DNA of 64,000 nt, taken from the NCBI GenBank assembly GCA_018296165.2, contig JACKQL020000021.1, positions 124,001-188,000 on the forward strand, read 5' to 3'. Positions 36,130 through 46,989 of this stretch are shown here, in pieces. Under the pieces are notes generated by a model. The model had not been told where the DNA came from, made no database searches, and saw only the letters and a list, made by a program, of their open reading frames with translations. The stretch's first letter is position 1. Each line of letters begins with the position of its first letter. Made by a program: the position numbers and the translations under genes. Source of the stretch: Termitomyces sp. T153. Taxonomy: Eukaryota; Basidiomycota; Agaricomycetes; Agaricales; Lyophyllaceae.

Positions 36130-37230
36130 TGTCATGACCCATTCCCTGGACCCCTATACATTGCCCAACAAACCCCCATCCCTCCAGAACCTCCCCTGAC
36201 ACTCCATCAAACTTTCCCAGCACTCCACACCTACTCCAGCTAACTCTGACGCATTCTCAGCTAACTCTGACAGCCCCCTGGCCAACTCCAATGTCTTCTC
36301 CACAGCCACTAGCGCTTCCCCTGGATTTTCTGAGCCTCTGGGAGTGCCTGACCCCATTACACATCATTGACTTGACACCCTGGTTCCTCCAACTTACCTT
36401 GGAGTATCACGACAACCTCGGAACAGCCCACATCAACAATTGATCCCATCAACATATCAACGCAGCCCACCCTCTGGTCATAACCAACACCCATCAACTC
36501 TGTCAAGCTCTGCCAAACCCCGCCGCCACAGCTGACGTTCCCGGAGCTCTCCAGTAGTCAGTATATAAGATGTAGAGTAGCTCTTTGTACTCTAGTCTTG
36601 AGATTACCTGCCTTACCTGATGTGTTTCTGACTGTTTCTTCTGATGTTTCATGTTCCATGTCTCATTTTCCTTATTCTCAGTCTCCTGGTCTTATCTCGT
36701 CTCTATTCCATTATCATTTCATTATTGTTCCATGTCTCTGCCTGAATCTATTCTTGTTCTTGTCTCATCTCCATCTCATCTCATTTGATTCTGTTTATTG
36801 TGTTCAAGTTCTCTCAACCATAATGCCCTCATGAATTCCACAATTACGATTACAAACCTCCAACACTCTTTTACCAACTCTGGACCTTGCTACATGCTCA
36901 GCTCTGAACCCTATCAATCCCCATTGATCCCCCATCAGAACTCTGGCTCCAATCCCATCATTCATGTAGCCTCCACTTTCTCTGCACCCACCATACTCAC
37001 ATATGGGCTTATGCCTAAACTCCACCAAGCCCATCCCCCTTCCCCGCAACTCATCCTCTACTCCTCTGGACTTCTCCAGACTTGCTTGGATCAATTCCCA
37101 CTAACTATCCTCACAAGTCCCCAGTGTTTGGAACACCTCCGAGTGCCCAGTTGTCAGTGCAGGGAATCACGTCTGCTTAGTAAGGACTTGTCCAGTGTAG
37201 CTGAGCCCCCGTGGTCAGCAGAACCTAACA
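36130..37230 (+). repeat. LTR B (3' LTR of the complete element)
   Basis: It is 1,101 bp, the same length as LTR A and collinear with it. It starts TGTCATGACC and ends GAACCTAACA, with one transition in the final CCTGACA. It is followed by the target duplication GTAGG. The TATA box and R start (tctagtcttgagatta, near 36592-36607) match LTR A. Confidence 0.92.
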
Positions 37231-37662
37231 GTAGGTGCATGCAAGGGGTTCTTCCCCTTGCTCACTGCCCCTGCTGCACCCTTTAGCTCTACCATTAGGT
37301 ACATTTGAGCAGAGGGCACTCACATACCCTCCATTGTGGAGCTCATTAGACCACCCAAGGATGGTTGGACAGGAGTAACTGCTGGCAGTCCTCCTAGCAT
37401 CACTCCACTTTCTCTCCCTATGCCCATGGTATGTCATGGCAACACACATTGGTTCATGTGGAACAGTTTGCACTATTCCATTGAACCCTGGCTCAGACCT
37501 AGGCCTGAACACCTGACCTTCCATGGTCACCACCATGCCCATTGTATAGGTGTACATTAAAATTTTAATGTTCTAATCATAATTCATGGCAGTGAACTTC
37601 TTTTTTCAGAAGTTTAGCTTCTAGCTCTGCAAATAAGTACATGCTCATTTGACTTAGGAAAA
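37231..37662 (-). other. Right flank of the LTR element
   Basis: A 110-codon minus-strand frame (37557-37225) runs into the right LTR. It probably continued, before the insertion, into the sequence left of LTR A (29665 and below). No domain is recognised. It may be the 5' part of gypsy 2. Confidence 0.35.
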
Positions 37663-37868
37663 TGTGACATTTCCATTATGGTTTGCACAGCTTACAGTTC
37701 ACACCTCATAAGTCAAAACCAGTTGATTGATCTTGTCTACAAAGTATGAAGTAAGGCACTGCCTTACACAATTACAATATGAGTATTTAAAGGTAGTGTC
37801 ATGTGATGCTACCTAATAATAACATAAATAAATTAACATTAAAGAGTCATTGCTACTGAGGGGTAACA
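37663..37868 (+). repeat. Short LTR-like repeat (LTR3), copy 2
   Basis: This 206-bp unit is homologous to 14715-14897 and starts TGTGACATTTCC and ends GAGGGGTAACA. It contains an extra segment (aaggcactgccttacacaattacaata) that is absent from copy 1. No target duplication was found. Confidence 0.55.
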
Positions 37869-38347
37869 GGTGCTCCATTACAGATAAGTTCAGGAAACTA
37901 AGAGACTTTGGGCAATATTGAGAATCAATGATGGGGAATTGGCTACTCCAGGTGGGTCTGAAAAGGTGGTGGTGGCAGTAAGGGATTTTAAACAAGGTTT
38001 TGGAGTTTAGCAGTGGTGGTGGATATTTTCAAACATGCAGAGTAGAACAGAACATAAGAACATGAACCAGAGAATGAGGCACGTCTCACAGAAACAGAAA
38101 TAAGGTATGGTGAGGCTGGTAGAGCAAGGCTTAGGTGGGGCCATAAACTACCCCCTCTCAGTGCTATAACTATTGAGGTGCACATAGGCCTCCAGACATG
38201 TTTAAGGGTGTGGGAACTCTGGAGTTTGCTGGGGTACTAGCCATTGTGGCCTCCATATTGGTCAGCACTCCTCACTTCCATGTCCAATTCTCAAATCTAT
38301 CAGATTGAGGTTTTTCTGTGCAGTTCTATAGTGTGGGAAATGTCTTC
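37869..38347. other. Stretch without a recognised gene
   Basis: I see only short frames with no motif. The sequence is A/T-rich and CpG-poor, like the surrounding remnants. Confidence 0.35.
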
Positions 38348-38477
38348 AAAATTTGAAGCCATGTGACTTTTATTATATAATCATTTGTATATACAAATGC
38401 AAACTGAAAATGCTGTTGTCTTTTAAATTTGAAGCCATGTGACTTGATTATTATTTAATCACCTGTATATACAAATG
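38348..38477. repeat. Direct repeat with 76-bp offset around an 18-bp palindrome
   Basis: Two related units lie at about 38348-38400 and 38424-38477. Both contain aatttgaagccatgtgactt and end near tgtatatacaaatg. In the first unit the end forms a perfect 18-bp palindrome, catttgtatatacaaatg. No gene is seen here. Confidence 0.7.
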
Positions 38478-39032
38478 ATGGTCTCATAACATTTGCCTGT
38501 AACATTTGACATTTCTCTTGACTATTCCCAAATACTTCAAGCTTCACAATTGATGGATCATCTTGAATTGAATACATGTGGATATAGGTAGTACAGAGCC
38601 AAGGCTCCAAGGGCAGAATGAGCAACTTCTAGCCCAAAACCAAGGGCTAATTTGTAAGTGACTTGGTGAATGAGGCGAAGCAAAAGAATTTGCAGGATGT
38701 CCAACATCAATATGATTGGTTCATGGCTCATCACATTATAAGCTGGTTGCATTCTCTGGGTACTTTAGCAGCCTACTGACAACTATTTTCCTGCCTACCT
38801 GGGCCACAACACACTTGGTCAGCAAGTCACCTCTCCCAAATCTGTCATACTAGGGAACCCTCTCTTTTTCTGATTGGGCACAGGCATGGTGGTCACATTG
38901 CTTCCTTAAGCTAAAGTCATGTGCTTATTGTTACACCTATGATCAGCCTGCACAACAAATGCTTCCTAGTCAACACATGAAGGTGGTGGCTGTCTGACAG
39001 CATTGAGTAAGTCAAATGCAGTATCTAGATTG
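38478..39032. other. Stretch without a recognised gene, partly shared with 51.3 kb
   Basis: The end (aaggtggtggctgtctgaca..., from about 38978) resembles the sequence that surrounds the LTR F insertion at 51.4 and 52.48 kb. It may belong to the same repeat as the SINE. No coding region is recognised. Confidence 0.35.
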
Positions 39033-39150
39033 TTTTTTTTTTTTGCCAAAGGCCACCATACTAGGCAAGAATGGAACTAGCAACCTCACCTTTCTGACTT
39101 GAGTAAGGTTAGCTGAACCCTAAGGATGTGATGGTGCCAGCTGAGCCACA
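39033..39150 (-). repeat. tRNA-derived SINE, copy 1
   Basis: Read on the minus strand, it has a perfect internal RNA polymerase III box A (TGGCTCAGCTGG, 39148-39137). About 50 bp later comes a degraded box B (agttccattc). It ends in a 12-base A run (the T run at 39033-39044). Box A, box B and poly-A order fit a tRNA-derived SINE. It is homologous to 52483-52620. It is not a functional tRNA gene. Confidence 0.65.
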
Positions 39151-39301
39151 TGCTTACATCAAGAACTTGAGTATATACTGGCTTTGATAGAATGACTCTG
39201 TATCCACTGCAAGCTCATCCATTCATGACAGTCTCTGGCAAATGTGACCTGAGTATCTGCTGCTCTGGGAGATCAAAGTGGATGTGGCAACACAGAAGAG
39301 G

Positions 39302-40590
39302 CTAGTGGACACTAACTGAAGGGCCTCCCTTGCTTAAAATGCCATCCTCAAGCTGAGAGGCATGAATTCTGCAGAGGTGATGTCTGACATTGAGGACACT
39401 CCTTGCTAAGCTCAGTGAGGAGATTTTGTAGGCATTTGGTTCACTATATTTGCCACAGGTTATTGTGGTGATGTCAGGGACATTAAACATAGAATGAATC
39501 AAAATATCAGGGCAGGTGATGTAATGCTCATGTGATGATGTTGTGGGTGCTAGAGAAGATTGAAGGATTAGATATGAGATACAATCTTTAGAGTTATTAT
39601 GGTAGGTTAGCAGTCCTTGAGAAAGAGATCTTCTGGAGGATCTGAAATATTTGTGATTGAGTTTAAGGTTTTGATGTTTTAGCTTTGATGTTCCATTGAC
39701 CAAGCCTTACAAGAGAACCAATGGGTCAGTCTGGAGTATGTCCTCCTGGAAGTACTAGCAATTATGAGTGACTTTGTGGGCTGTGTGGGAGGGGATGTTT
39801 GAGAGAGAAACAGAGAGCTTGAGGTCAAATCCTTTGTTGGAGAAGAATGGGGAGATACATGTGGCAGCATGGGGGCACTGTGGTAAGTGAACTTCATAAT
39901 AGGAAGTTTGGCATACCAGTTTTCCCAAGGGTAGTTGACATAGATTTGGAGGTATTGTTCTAGTGTCTAGCTGCCATTTTTGCAGTGGAGAGGTTGGATT
40001 GGATGTTGAAGGCCTGGACAAAGAGGGTGCCACAGTTGGAGATGATCAGTGAGGAGGCAGTTCTTCTAAAAGATGTAGTTGATAAGGAGTCAGACAAGTT
40101 ATGGGCTGCTGTTGGAGGTGTGGCAGGAAATGAACACAGCTTGCTTCATGAGACAGCAGACAATGACAAGGATAGTATCATAGCCACTAGAGTCTGAAAG
40201 CTTGACAATGTAGTCCATTGAAATCAAAGACCAAGGGTGCTGGCTCATCAGAAGGGGTCTCAATAGTCTAAATGGCTGATGAGAGGGAACCATGGCCTGG
40301 CAGCAGGCCTTACAGGAACAAACATATCTGGGAGCATCCTTCTTCAATCCCTCCAAAGGTATTTCAGCATGATAGGTTGAAGAGTTTTGTGAATTCCAGG
40401 GTGTCCTTGAAGCCTATGGTTATGTTGCTGTTAGAGAACATCCAGACATAGCCTGAGAGGACTGAGACATAGATTAGGTTGCAGTGCAGAAGGAGCTGAG
40501 GCCTTTTTGGATTGGGGTTGGGCTTATCAAAAGTTGCAACAAGCAAATGTTGACTTGAAACAAACAGTCTCTTTGAATTGTGGGTAGGCA
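39302..40590 (-). pseudogene. Gypsy fragment with integrase (same family as gypsy 3)
   Basis: From right to left there is a pre-integrase segment (FKDTLEFTKLFNLSC, 40590-40364), then a zinc-binding CSCKACCQAMVPSHQP and the start of the integrase core, WSLISMDYIVKLSDSSGYDT (40356-40099). A downstream part (40033-39302) has lost its frame. The order and wording match 62457-61838, so it is the same family. The reverse transcriptase part is missing. Confidence 0.65.
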
Positions 40591-40690
40591 TAGTATTTGG
40601 AATAATGTGTTGTTACAGTCTTGTAACACCCATTATGATTTGATCAATTTTCATTATCATGCTTGTTCTTGATCATCACTGAAGGTATAA

Positions 40691-41500
40691 ATGGATGTCA
40701 ATAAGGAGAACATTGACTTGAACAAGCTACAATCCCCTGTCAAGAAAGCATCCATCCATCCTGCATGGAATATAGAATGTGACAGAATCTTGGTTGAGAT
40801 CCTATTCAAGCAATGCAATGGAGGTCTGACAACCAGCAATGCCAGTTGGCACAAATCAGCATGGACTGATACTGAACAGGCCCTAGCTGGTATAGAGATG
40901 CATAGTGAGAGGCTCACAAGCCCACACCAAGTTACCATGGCTGCTGGACTGCTGTGAGTGAAACATTGATGATCTATTTGTTTTGCCACTGCTTTTCTAC
41001 TTCAACTCAGGAAGAGTATCAGAAAATCAAGACAATGAATGACAATATCTTGGGATTTGGTTGGGATGCAGATAAGAACCTAGTTATGGCACCTGATAAA
41101 GTCTGAGAGGATCTTTACAAGGTAAGTAAACCACTACTCATTTTTTAGCTTTTTCTGACTTTTATTTGACTTGAAGGCTTATCCCAACTAATTAAGTGAA
41201 AAAAAAAACATCTTTCCCAGTCTATGATGATATGACCAACCTGGTTGATGGCCTAGTTACAACAGGTGATGCTGTTTTCCACCCTGGTTATGCTTAGGAT
41301 ACCACTCTCCCACATTTGGTGATCTACATGATGGTGGCCTGAATAGTGAAGGAGAACAGGGTTCAAACAATAGTCATTTTTTTGACAGCTCTTCTAGTCA
41401 GCACTGGCCAGTCAGAATTGAGGTATGAAGAGGCTTTTTTCTCCATGGAAGTAGCAGCATATGAGATTGCTATTGCAGCAAACAGAGTAGAATTTTTTTA
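40691..41500 (+). pseudogene. Myb/SANT-like DNA-binding domain gene, broken
   Basis: Exon 1 (40691-about 40954) encodes WNIECDRILVEILFKQ, GGLTTSNASWHKSAW and EQALAGIEMHSE, which fits the Myb/SANT-like domain proteins common in agaricomycetes and often linked to transposons. A GT-AG intron follows (about 40955-41010), then EEYQKIKTMNDNILGFGWDA and a TGA (41104-41106) where the family has tryptophan. A later exon gives FPVYDDMTNLVDGLVTTGDA. The stop and lost frames indicate a pseudogene. It lies between two gypsy-like fragments on the other strand and may have inserted there. Confidence 0.6.
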
Positions 41501-41514
41501 GTGCTTCTTCTCCC

Positions 41515-42297
41515 TCAATTTATGAGTAGATTGGTCTCTATCTGGAGGAGCCAAAGTAGTCTGAACCATGGTAGCCAAAGATGACTGTTGAGATAGAAAA
41601 TTATTAATTTGTGACTAATTGTGACAATCATGTGACTGGCTCTCCCAAACTCACTGGGCTTAAGTGACAATAGTGAATTCGTTCCTAACCTTTTATTTGT
41701 TGTAGCTTTTGATAAGCCTGGGTTTAGCATAAGCCCAACTCCAATTTCAAAAGGCCTTACTGCTAGAAGAGAGGGTGAAAAAAGGGAAGGGAAAAGAATA
41801 TTTGGAGTAACTAGAGTATTTAGAGAGGGGTGTGAGAGGTTGGAGGAGAGAGAAAGAGCAGGGGCATCATTGTTGGTCAAGATTGGGGGTTGCTGTTCCT
41901 GAAGTACATGGTTGTTGGTTGGGGCATTCTGACTTTGGTCAAGGAGTCCTTCTTTGTTGAGGATGAGGGCAGAGTGCAAGTCTTTGGGGAGTTAGCCCTT
42001 GAGGCCATCCAGCATGTGCATGACCAAGCCATGATGACAATCTACTGTGCTGGATTCAGCTTTGAAGGAGGCATTTGGGCATTGGCAGTTTTCTTAGTAG
42101 ACAGTGAGGAAGCCTCCTTCCTGAGATACTTCCTTGGCTTGGCTGCTGGGCACATGGTCCATGGAGCACTTCATCTTCATCTCCTGTCCTCCTTGCATGG
42201 TCAGCTTTGAGGCCTTATAATCATTGGCTTTAATAGCTAGGAAATGATTTGCACCCTTAATAACCAATGGCCACACCCTGCACACTACCTCCTTCAA
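41515..42297 (-). pseudogene. Uncertain gypsy-like fragment
   Basis: A 154-codon frame (41979-41515) starts HSALILNKEGLLDQSQNAPT, similar to HAMLIINEEGILHHIRNAPP in gypsy 3 (62457-62131). The rest of the frame has no clear counterpart. A further frame (42297-42094) is unassigned. Gypsy origin is likely for the left part only. Confidence 0.4.
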
Positions 42298-42359
42298 GGC
42301 TCCCTACAAAAAACCAGGATTGCATGCTCAACTATCATGAAGACACACCATACTATGCA

Positions 42360-43010
42360 CAACAATGAGGGGACCTCCTGAGCCAGACATGTCATCAGAC
42401 TTCAAGTTCATTGGTCCCTGAACCATGTAGATTTTGGTCACAATGAGAAAGCTGACAAACTCACCAAGGAAGTGGCTCAAGGTTTCTCCAGCCCCCACAC
42501 CCTCCTACTGGCCTACATTGAGAATAATTGCCTCCTGTTCAGTATTGCAGCAATCTGGCACTCAGACCTTCTCACAATTTGAGTAATCTGGCAGTGACAA
42601 TGGAAGAAGTCCCCTAGACCTGAGCTGATCCACATTCTTGACCACACTCTCCTGTCAAAGAGTTACATGAACTTTGTCAAATACCCTGACCAATGCCAGT
42701 CCACAATCCTCACCCAACTCTGCACAGGTCACCTCCTTCAGACCTAGCACCTCTTCTGCATCCAAAGAGCTGATTCCCACCTGTTCCCATTGTGTGGGAC
42801 TTATGGTAGATCAGCCTGCCACTTCCTGTTTGAGTGCTCAGAGTACCAAAATGTGAGTGTCATGTACTCATACACCCTCTCAAACACAAAGAGAATAGGT
42901 CCCAGGTGCCTCATTCACATGATAAAGAATTAGTCAGGTACATGATGCAGCTGATCTCATCAAGCTGGGCCAGGCACTTAATTCACATCCACATCATCAA
43001 TGCCACTTGT
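42360..43010 (+). pseudogene. LINE 3' end: RNase H tail and Cys/His segment
   Basis: The plus strand gives VDFGHNEKADKLTKEVAQGF, which matches the end of the RNase H domain of Tad-type non-LTR elements. It is followed by ILTQLCTGHL and a segment, FPLCGTY...CHFLFECSEYQN, corresponding to the C-terminal Cys/His motif usually written QLRTGH...CP.C..ET..HFLF.C. Several stops interrupt it. The 5' part of the LINE is absent, as is common for LINE insertions. Confidence 0.65.
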
Positions 43011-43765
43011 AAGTAGCATTGGTTATTCAACACAAAGTCATAGCAATGAGGCAGGGCCAGGATGCACACTACAAATGCACTGGAGACAAGGGCAAAACTA
43101 GCACATGCCCAAGTAAAACAGATAAAAGAAGAAGCAATGAGTTGGAAGCAAGAGAAGTGTGACAAGCAGTCCATGCACAGAAAGAGGGTATGGTACCTTG
43201 AGGTGAGGCTGAAAGATACTTCAAACACTACATAGATTCAACAGAAAGTAATTAAACATGTCATTTTTTTTTATCTATTGTTTTTCTTGAAGGAGCAGTT
43301 GGAATTAAGCCCTATGTTATCCCTACAGTATGTACAGGTGTGATTTACAGACACTCCAACTAGCCATATTATGAACAGTAGAAGCCTTGACTCAACATGC
43401 TTCAAATAAAGAATGGATATCCATCATACATAGATACCTTGGAAACAAGCTGGAATCTGAGAAGTAGGTTTGCAGCAATGGTTTTGAACTCTCATTCATC
43501 AATGGTAAGTAGCATTTGTGACTTTCTGCCGGGTATTCTATATTACAGCTTATTTGGCTTACCTTTGTCCATAGTTTTACTCTTGTACAGCATGCTATCA
43601 GAACAGAAGGCTCTACTCCATATCTAAATTTTTGAAAAATGAGAGAATGGTAAATAATTAAAAAACAAATAGTCTTCTATCTCTAGGTGTACACATTGAA
43701 TATAGAAAAGGGAAAAAATGTTGACAAAATAAGATAATACAAATATGACATTTGTTCTATTATTG
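43011..43765. other. Region downstream of the NRPS-like gene
   Basis: I see no secure gene. On the minus strand a possible exon near 43630-43570 reads FCSDSMLYKSK, which might be a worn carrier-domain site, but this is weak. On the plus strand a frame (43397-43627) spans a plausible GT-AG intron (43504-43575) and has no recognised motif. The CpG content is low. Confidence 0.3.
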
Positions 43766-46269
43766 TTATACTATGGCAACATCATGAACCAATAATGGAT
43801 CATGGAACTCTTTATAACAAACATCAATCTCATGTTGATATTGTAATAAGGTAGCAGGCCTTTTTGGATATCCCTTTGAGTTATAAAGCAGTGGCTTATC
43901 AGCATGTACAAATATCATCATCTATAGATGTGGGATCAGTATTCCTTGAGTAACAGCCTAGCAATAAAAATGCCTACCTCATATGCAATATGACATTTCG
44001 GAGGTGCTGATGCATTCATGAGCTCAATAGTTGGCCTAAATAGTTTGAGAAATGGGAATAGACAGTTGCTTAGCAGAATGCTTACCAGATGAGGTTTCGT
44101 GCCATCTGAACCGCCTGAGCATTGCAAGTATCTATAGTGACTGAAAGTTCCAACAAAACACCCAGGCAAACACGAGAACGTCCAAAAATAACTGCTGCAT
44201 TGATATATGGGCTCTCACACAACATATTCTCTGTATTAAGCATCAAGTGTTGAGTTGATTGATCACTTTAACAAAATTGAAATTTACCAAAATGAATGGG
44301 ATTTATCTAATTTTATACAACACTTCATCAGTATAATTGGCCATAATGTTCTATATTGCGAACAACTTACGACTTCCCCTGTTAGAAGCATGATTTGATC
44401 ATCCAAGCGACCTGCCATAAGATAAAATAATCAAGATAAGATCATAAACTGAAAGACATTTGTAACATTACCGATGACCTTCCAATAATCTGGCTTGGTA
44501 GGGTGAGGAGCCAAAAGATCACCAGTAGCGCAAGCATCTTGCCCCATGATCTGCAAATTGATTGTAGGAGGACAATATCCTTCTGTTGCCTGTTTGTTTT
44601 GAAAAGCTGAGAACTCCTCCCGAAATGATAAAAGAACAAAAAGTACAAACCATCACTATGGCAAGAAAGGAACCGTCACCCTGGGCATCGAAGTGAAAAG
44701 TGCACTGTGGATTCAACTGGAAGTACTCCCAATCTAACCCTTGAGAATCTACCTTTTAATGAATACATTGATATTCAAGGATGATATTAATTAAACACAT
44801 CACCAGAGGGCATGGAGCTGAGGAGACCACTTTCTGTACTAAGGTATGCAGATAACGAGGTTCAGTTGCAAGTCACAAGTAAGCTTTCTTATGTCTAACT
44901 CACGAGCCGTACAAGACACAAAGCTGAACGCCTTGACGAGCTAGGTAATTACCAACTGATTGCTTAAGGGACCTTCCTCCATATATCTGGAGATGGAGGC
45001 ATGAAACTCAGAGGTCTAGTATCAACCATCAAGTTGCTGTGTACCTACCACAGCTCGAAGGGCCGCCAGATGCAACAGCTTTTGCGAATCTTGCCACCAA
45101 TCCTGGGAATAATTAAGGGTGTGATGGGTGAGCATCGTCAGAAACGTACCTCTAAGAATCTGGTGTGTGTTACGATATAATGAGCCCTTGTTTCTTGCAT
45201 GCCTTGAAAGGTGAGTTCGGATGTGGGACTGACGGCCGGGACTGATGGTTTGAAAACCGCGAGCTTCAAACCATATGCTGGCTAAGCAATCATTTGTTGT
45301 ACAGTGTTTCGAGGTAGAAATTCTGTAACTTACAAGCCAAAATAAGAAATGAAGTCCGATAGGATGAAAGAGCTCAATGCCATGGCAGCTGAAGACCGCC
45401 CCAGACAGATCATGGGAGCTGTTCGCTTGAAGGGCATAAGTTAAATTGGGCTTGACTGGAAGAGAGTAAATGCTATACCAGGTATCGTCGTAGTGGCCAG
45501 GATCAATTGGACTGTCCATGGGATCACCTTGGGATAATCGGACGTGGAGTCTAGTGATGGTTAATCCGGGTCACGGATAAGAAGAGACTTGCGACGTACT
45601 CGAAGAGTGGACCAACATGGCATGGGATGATAGAGGATAGCTCGTTTCAGGCAAGGGGTCGAAATGGCCATAATCACCATATATCTCATCAAATATAGGA
45701 AGAGCATGCAGATTAGGAAGCGGAGTTTGAGTTCCAACCCCACGTCGCTCGTTCAATTCCACAAGGGCATTTCGAGCGACTTGAAAAAGGCGGGAATTGT
45801 GACCATCCACTAAAATATGGGTAGCACCCGCTTTCTGTGATAGATGTGCGACAACCGAAGAAGAAAATCGAGGTGAAATCGGGAAACACACAACGCCGAG
45901 ACGTAGCATGCCAATCAAAGTGGTGAAAACAGAGATCGTATCTTCCGGTGGACGTGTCAGAACCTAACCCTTCAGAACTTTCGAGAGGTTACCTGCAGCT
46001 GAGAGAATGACCACAACCGGATAATGAGCCTTCTCCCCTGAGATGTCGATACCAATCATGCCAGCGACAAGTCGAGCAGCCCGATGTATCGCGGGAACAA
46101 ATTCTTTGTAGGTAATAGTCTGGAGGCCAGACTCTCCTACAGAGTACAAAAAGGCGGTCTGAGTAGGATTGTGGTGGTATTGCCAATCATAGAGCTCCGG
46201 GACATACAAGCTTCCATCGAGAGGCGGTCTTTCATATTGTGAGGACTGCGGCTGCTCATCTCGGCTCAT
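43766..46269 (-). CDS. NRPS-like adenylation (AMP-forming) gene, 14 predicted exons, ends after the A domain
   Basis: The predicted protein (about 570 residues) is an acyl/aminoacyl-AMP ligase domain like that of fungal NRPS-like (A-T-R) reductases. Signature segments include VHSSNSTSDYPKVIPW (A3-like), DLSGAVFSCHGIELFHPIGL, LYGSTESG (A5), ATGDLLAPHPTKPDYWKVIG, GRLDDQIMLLTGE (A7/A8), AAVIFGRSRVCLGVLLEL, and a C-terminal FVHADKPLLYNSKGYPKRPA. Predicted exons, right to left: 46269-45993, 45941-45600, 45550-45479, 45425-45334, 45281-45150, 45102-45049, 44986-44905, 44838-44799, 44752-44651, 44589-44472, 44411-44371, 44228-44086, 44035-43978, 43921-43766. The join into exon 8 and a KTNP-like motif after exon 11 are unresolved. 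No carrier or reductase domain follows, although the family is usually over 1,000 residues. The product is unknown. Confidence 0.8.
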
Positions 46270-46856
46270 GTTTGAAAGATCAACTGAGAGGTTGAACTTG
46301 AATAGCCAGAAGCTGCTCTTCCATTGAACACGGCCCAGATAGTGAGTATCATCTGTCGCAAACGTAAAACAGGTGGTGCTGATTATGTAATTAGGTCAAG
46401 GTCAGATGGACAGGTGCGACAGGTGGCCATACGTCCTCCCGAAATCTTCGCCAAATTCTGACTTGGTGTTCGCACATCTCATAGAGATTTTTCTCACATC
46501 CGGGGAAAAATCTTCACAAGTACTCAGGAGTTCAGCGGTAACTGCACTTCAATCAACCGAGACGGCCCGTCGCACCTGGGGCAGCACTGATCGCGCTGAC
46601 AAATGGGTCTTGGGGGACCATCATTCTGACACACAGGAATAGACCTCGAGGGGCGACTTCCTAGGTAGCAATGCAATAATAGACCGCCAATGTAAAAATA
46701 GACTACTTGGGCGATCTGACCGGCGACTGCCAGCGATCAAATATATGGATGAAAGTTCAGTTGAATTCATGAAGAGTAATGACTGTTACATCTCTCACCC
46801 GCACCGGTTGACCCGAGTACGAGTCCCGTTCCGGCAAGTGACTTGTGCCCCGAAAT
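46270..46856 (-). promoter_or_regulatory. CpG-retaining upstream region of the NRPS-like gene
   Basis: The sequence keeps many CpGs and so looks like host rather than transposon sequence. No gene is recognised, and a plus-strand frame (46406-46642) lacks motifs. It should contain the promoter of the minus-strand gene. It ends where the hAT element begins, so that element lies about 0.6 kb upstream of the gene start. Confidence 0.45.
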
Positions 46857-46989
46857 ATCATGGATAGTGATGTTCCGGCCCGGCTTGGCCCAAAAGCCCC
46901 GGCTTTGGCTTAGGCGGCTCCGGCTCAGACCAACACTGGGCCGAGCCCAAGCCCCCAATAGCGGCCTGGCTCCGGCTTGGCTTGGCCCA

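Larger units (their letters stand above)
29671..37230 (+). mobile_element. Complete LTR element with antisense gene and no recognisable pol (LTR1 family)
   Basis: Two 1,101-bp LTRs (29671-30771 and 36130-37230) bound a 5,358-bp internal region. A perfect 5-bp target duplication, GTAGG, lies at 29666-29670 and 37231-37235. A primer-binding site abuts the left LTR and a polypurine tract abuts the right LTR, so the order is that of a plus-orientation retrotransposon. The internal region shows no RT, RNase H or integrase motif. Two short plus-strand segments (31734-31781 and 32191-32221) resemble the linker found just before RT in gypsy elements (VPLEYSKFTDMF). A minus-strand gene occupies 34422-35912. 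It is best viewed as a large non-autonomous derivative (LARD-like) or a gutted gypsy element mobilised in trans. Confidence 0.88.

Noticed and set aside
39137..39148. Box A-like sequence considered as a tRNA gene
   Set aside because: Box B is degraded, there is no paired acceptor stem or proper anticodon arm that I can draw, and a poly-A tail follows. A SINE fits better.
42674..43016. Short plus-strand frames considered as separate small genes
   Set aside because: They are out-of-frame readings of the LINE 3' end, whose motifs lie in another frame.
45528..45589. Splice model with an intron at 45588-45551 and donor gtctct for the NRPS-like gene
   Set aside because: It needs a 38-bp intron and breaks the phase. 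Using donor gtacgt (45599) and acceptor at 45551 gives a 49-bp intron and the conserved SNSTSDYPKVIPW reading.
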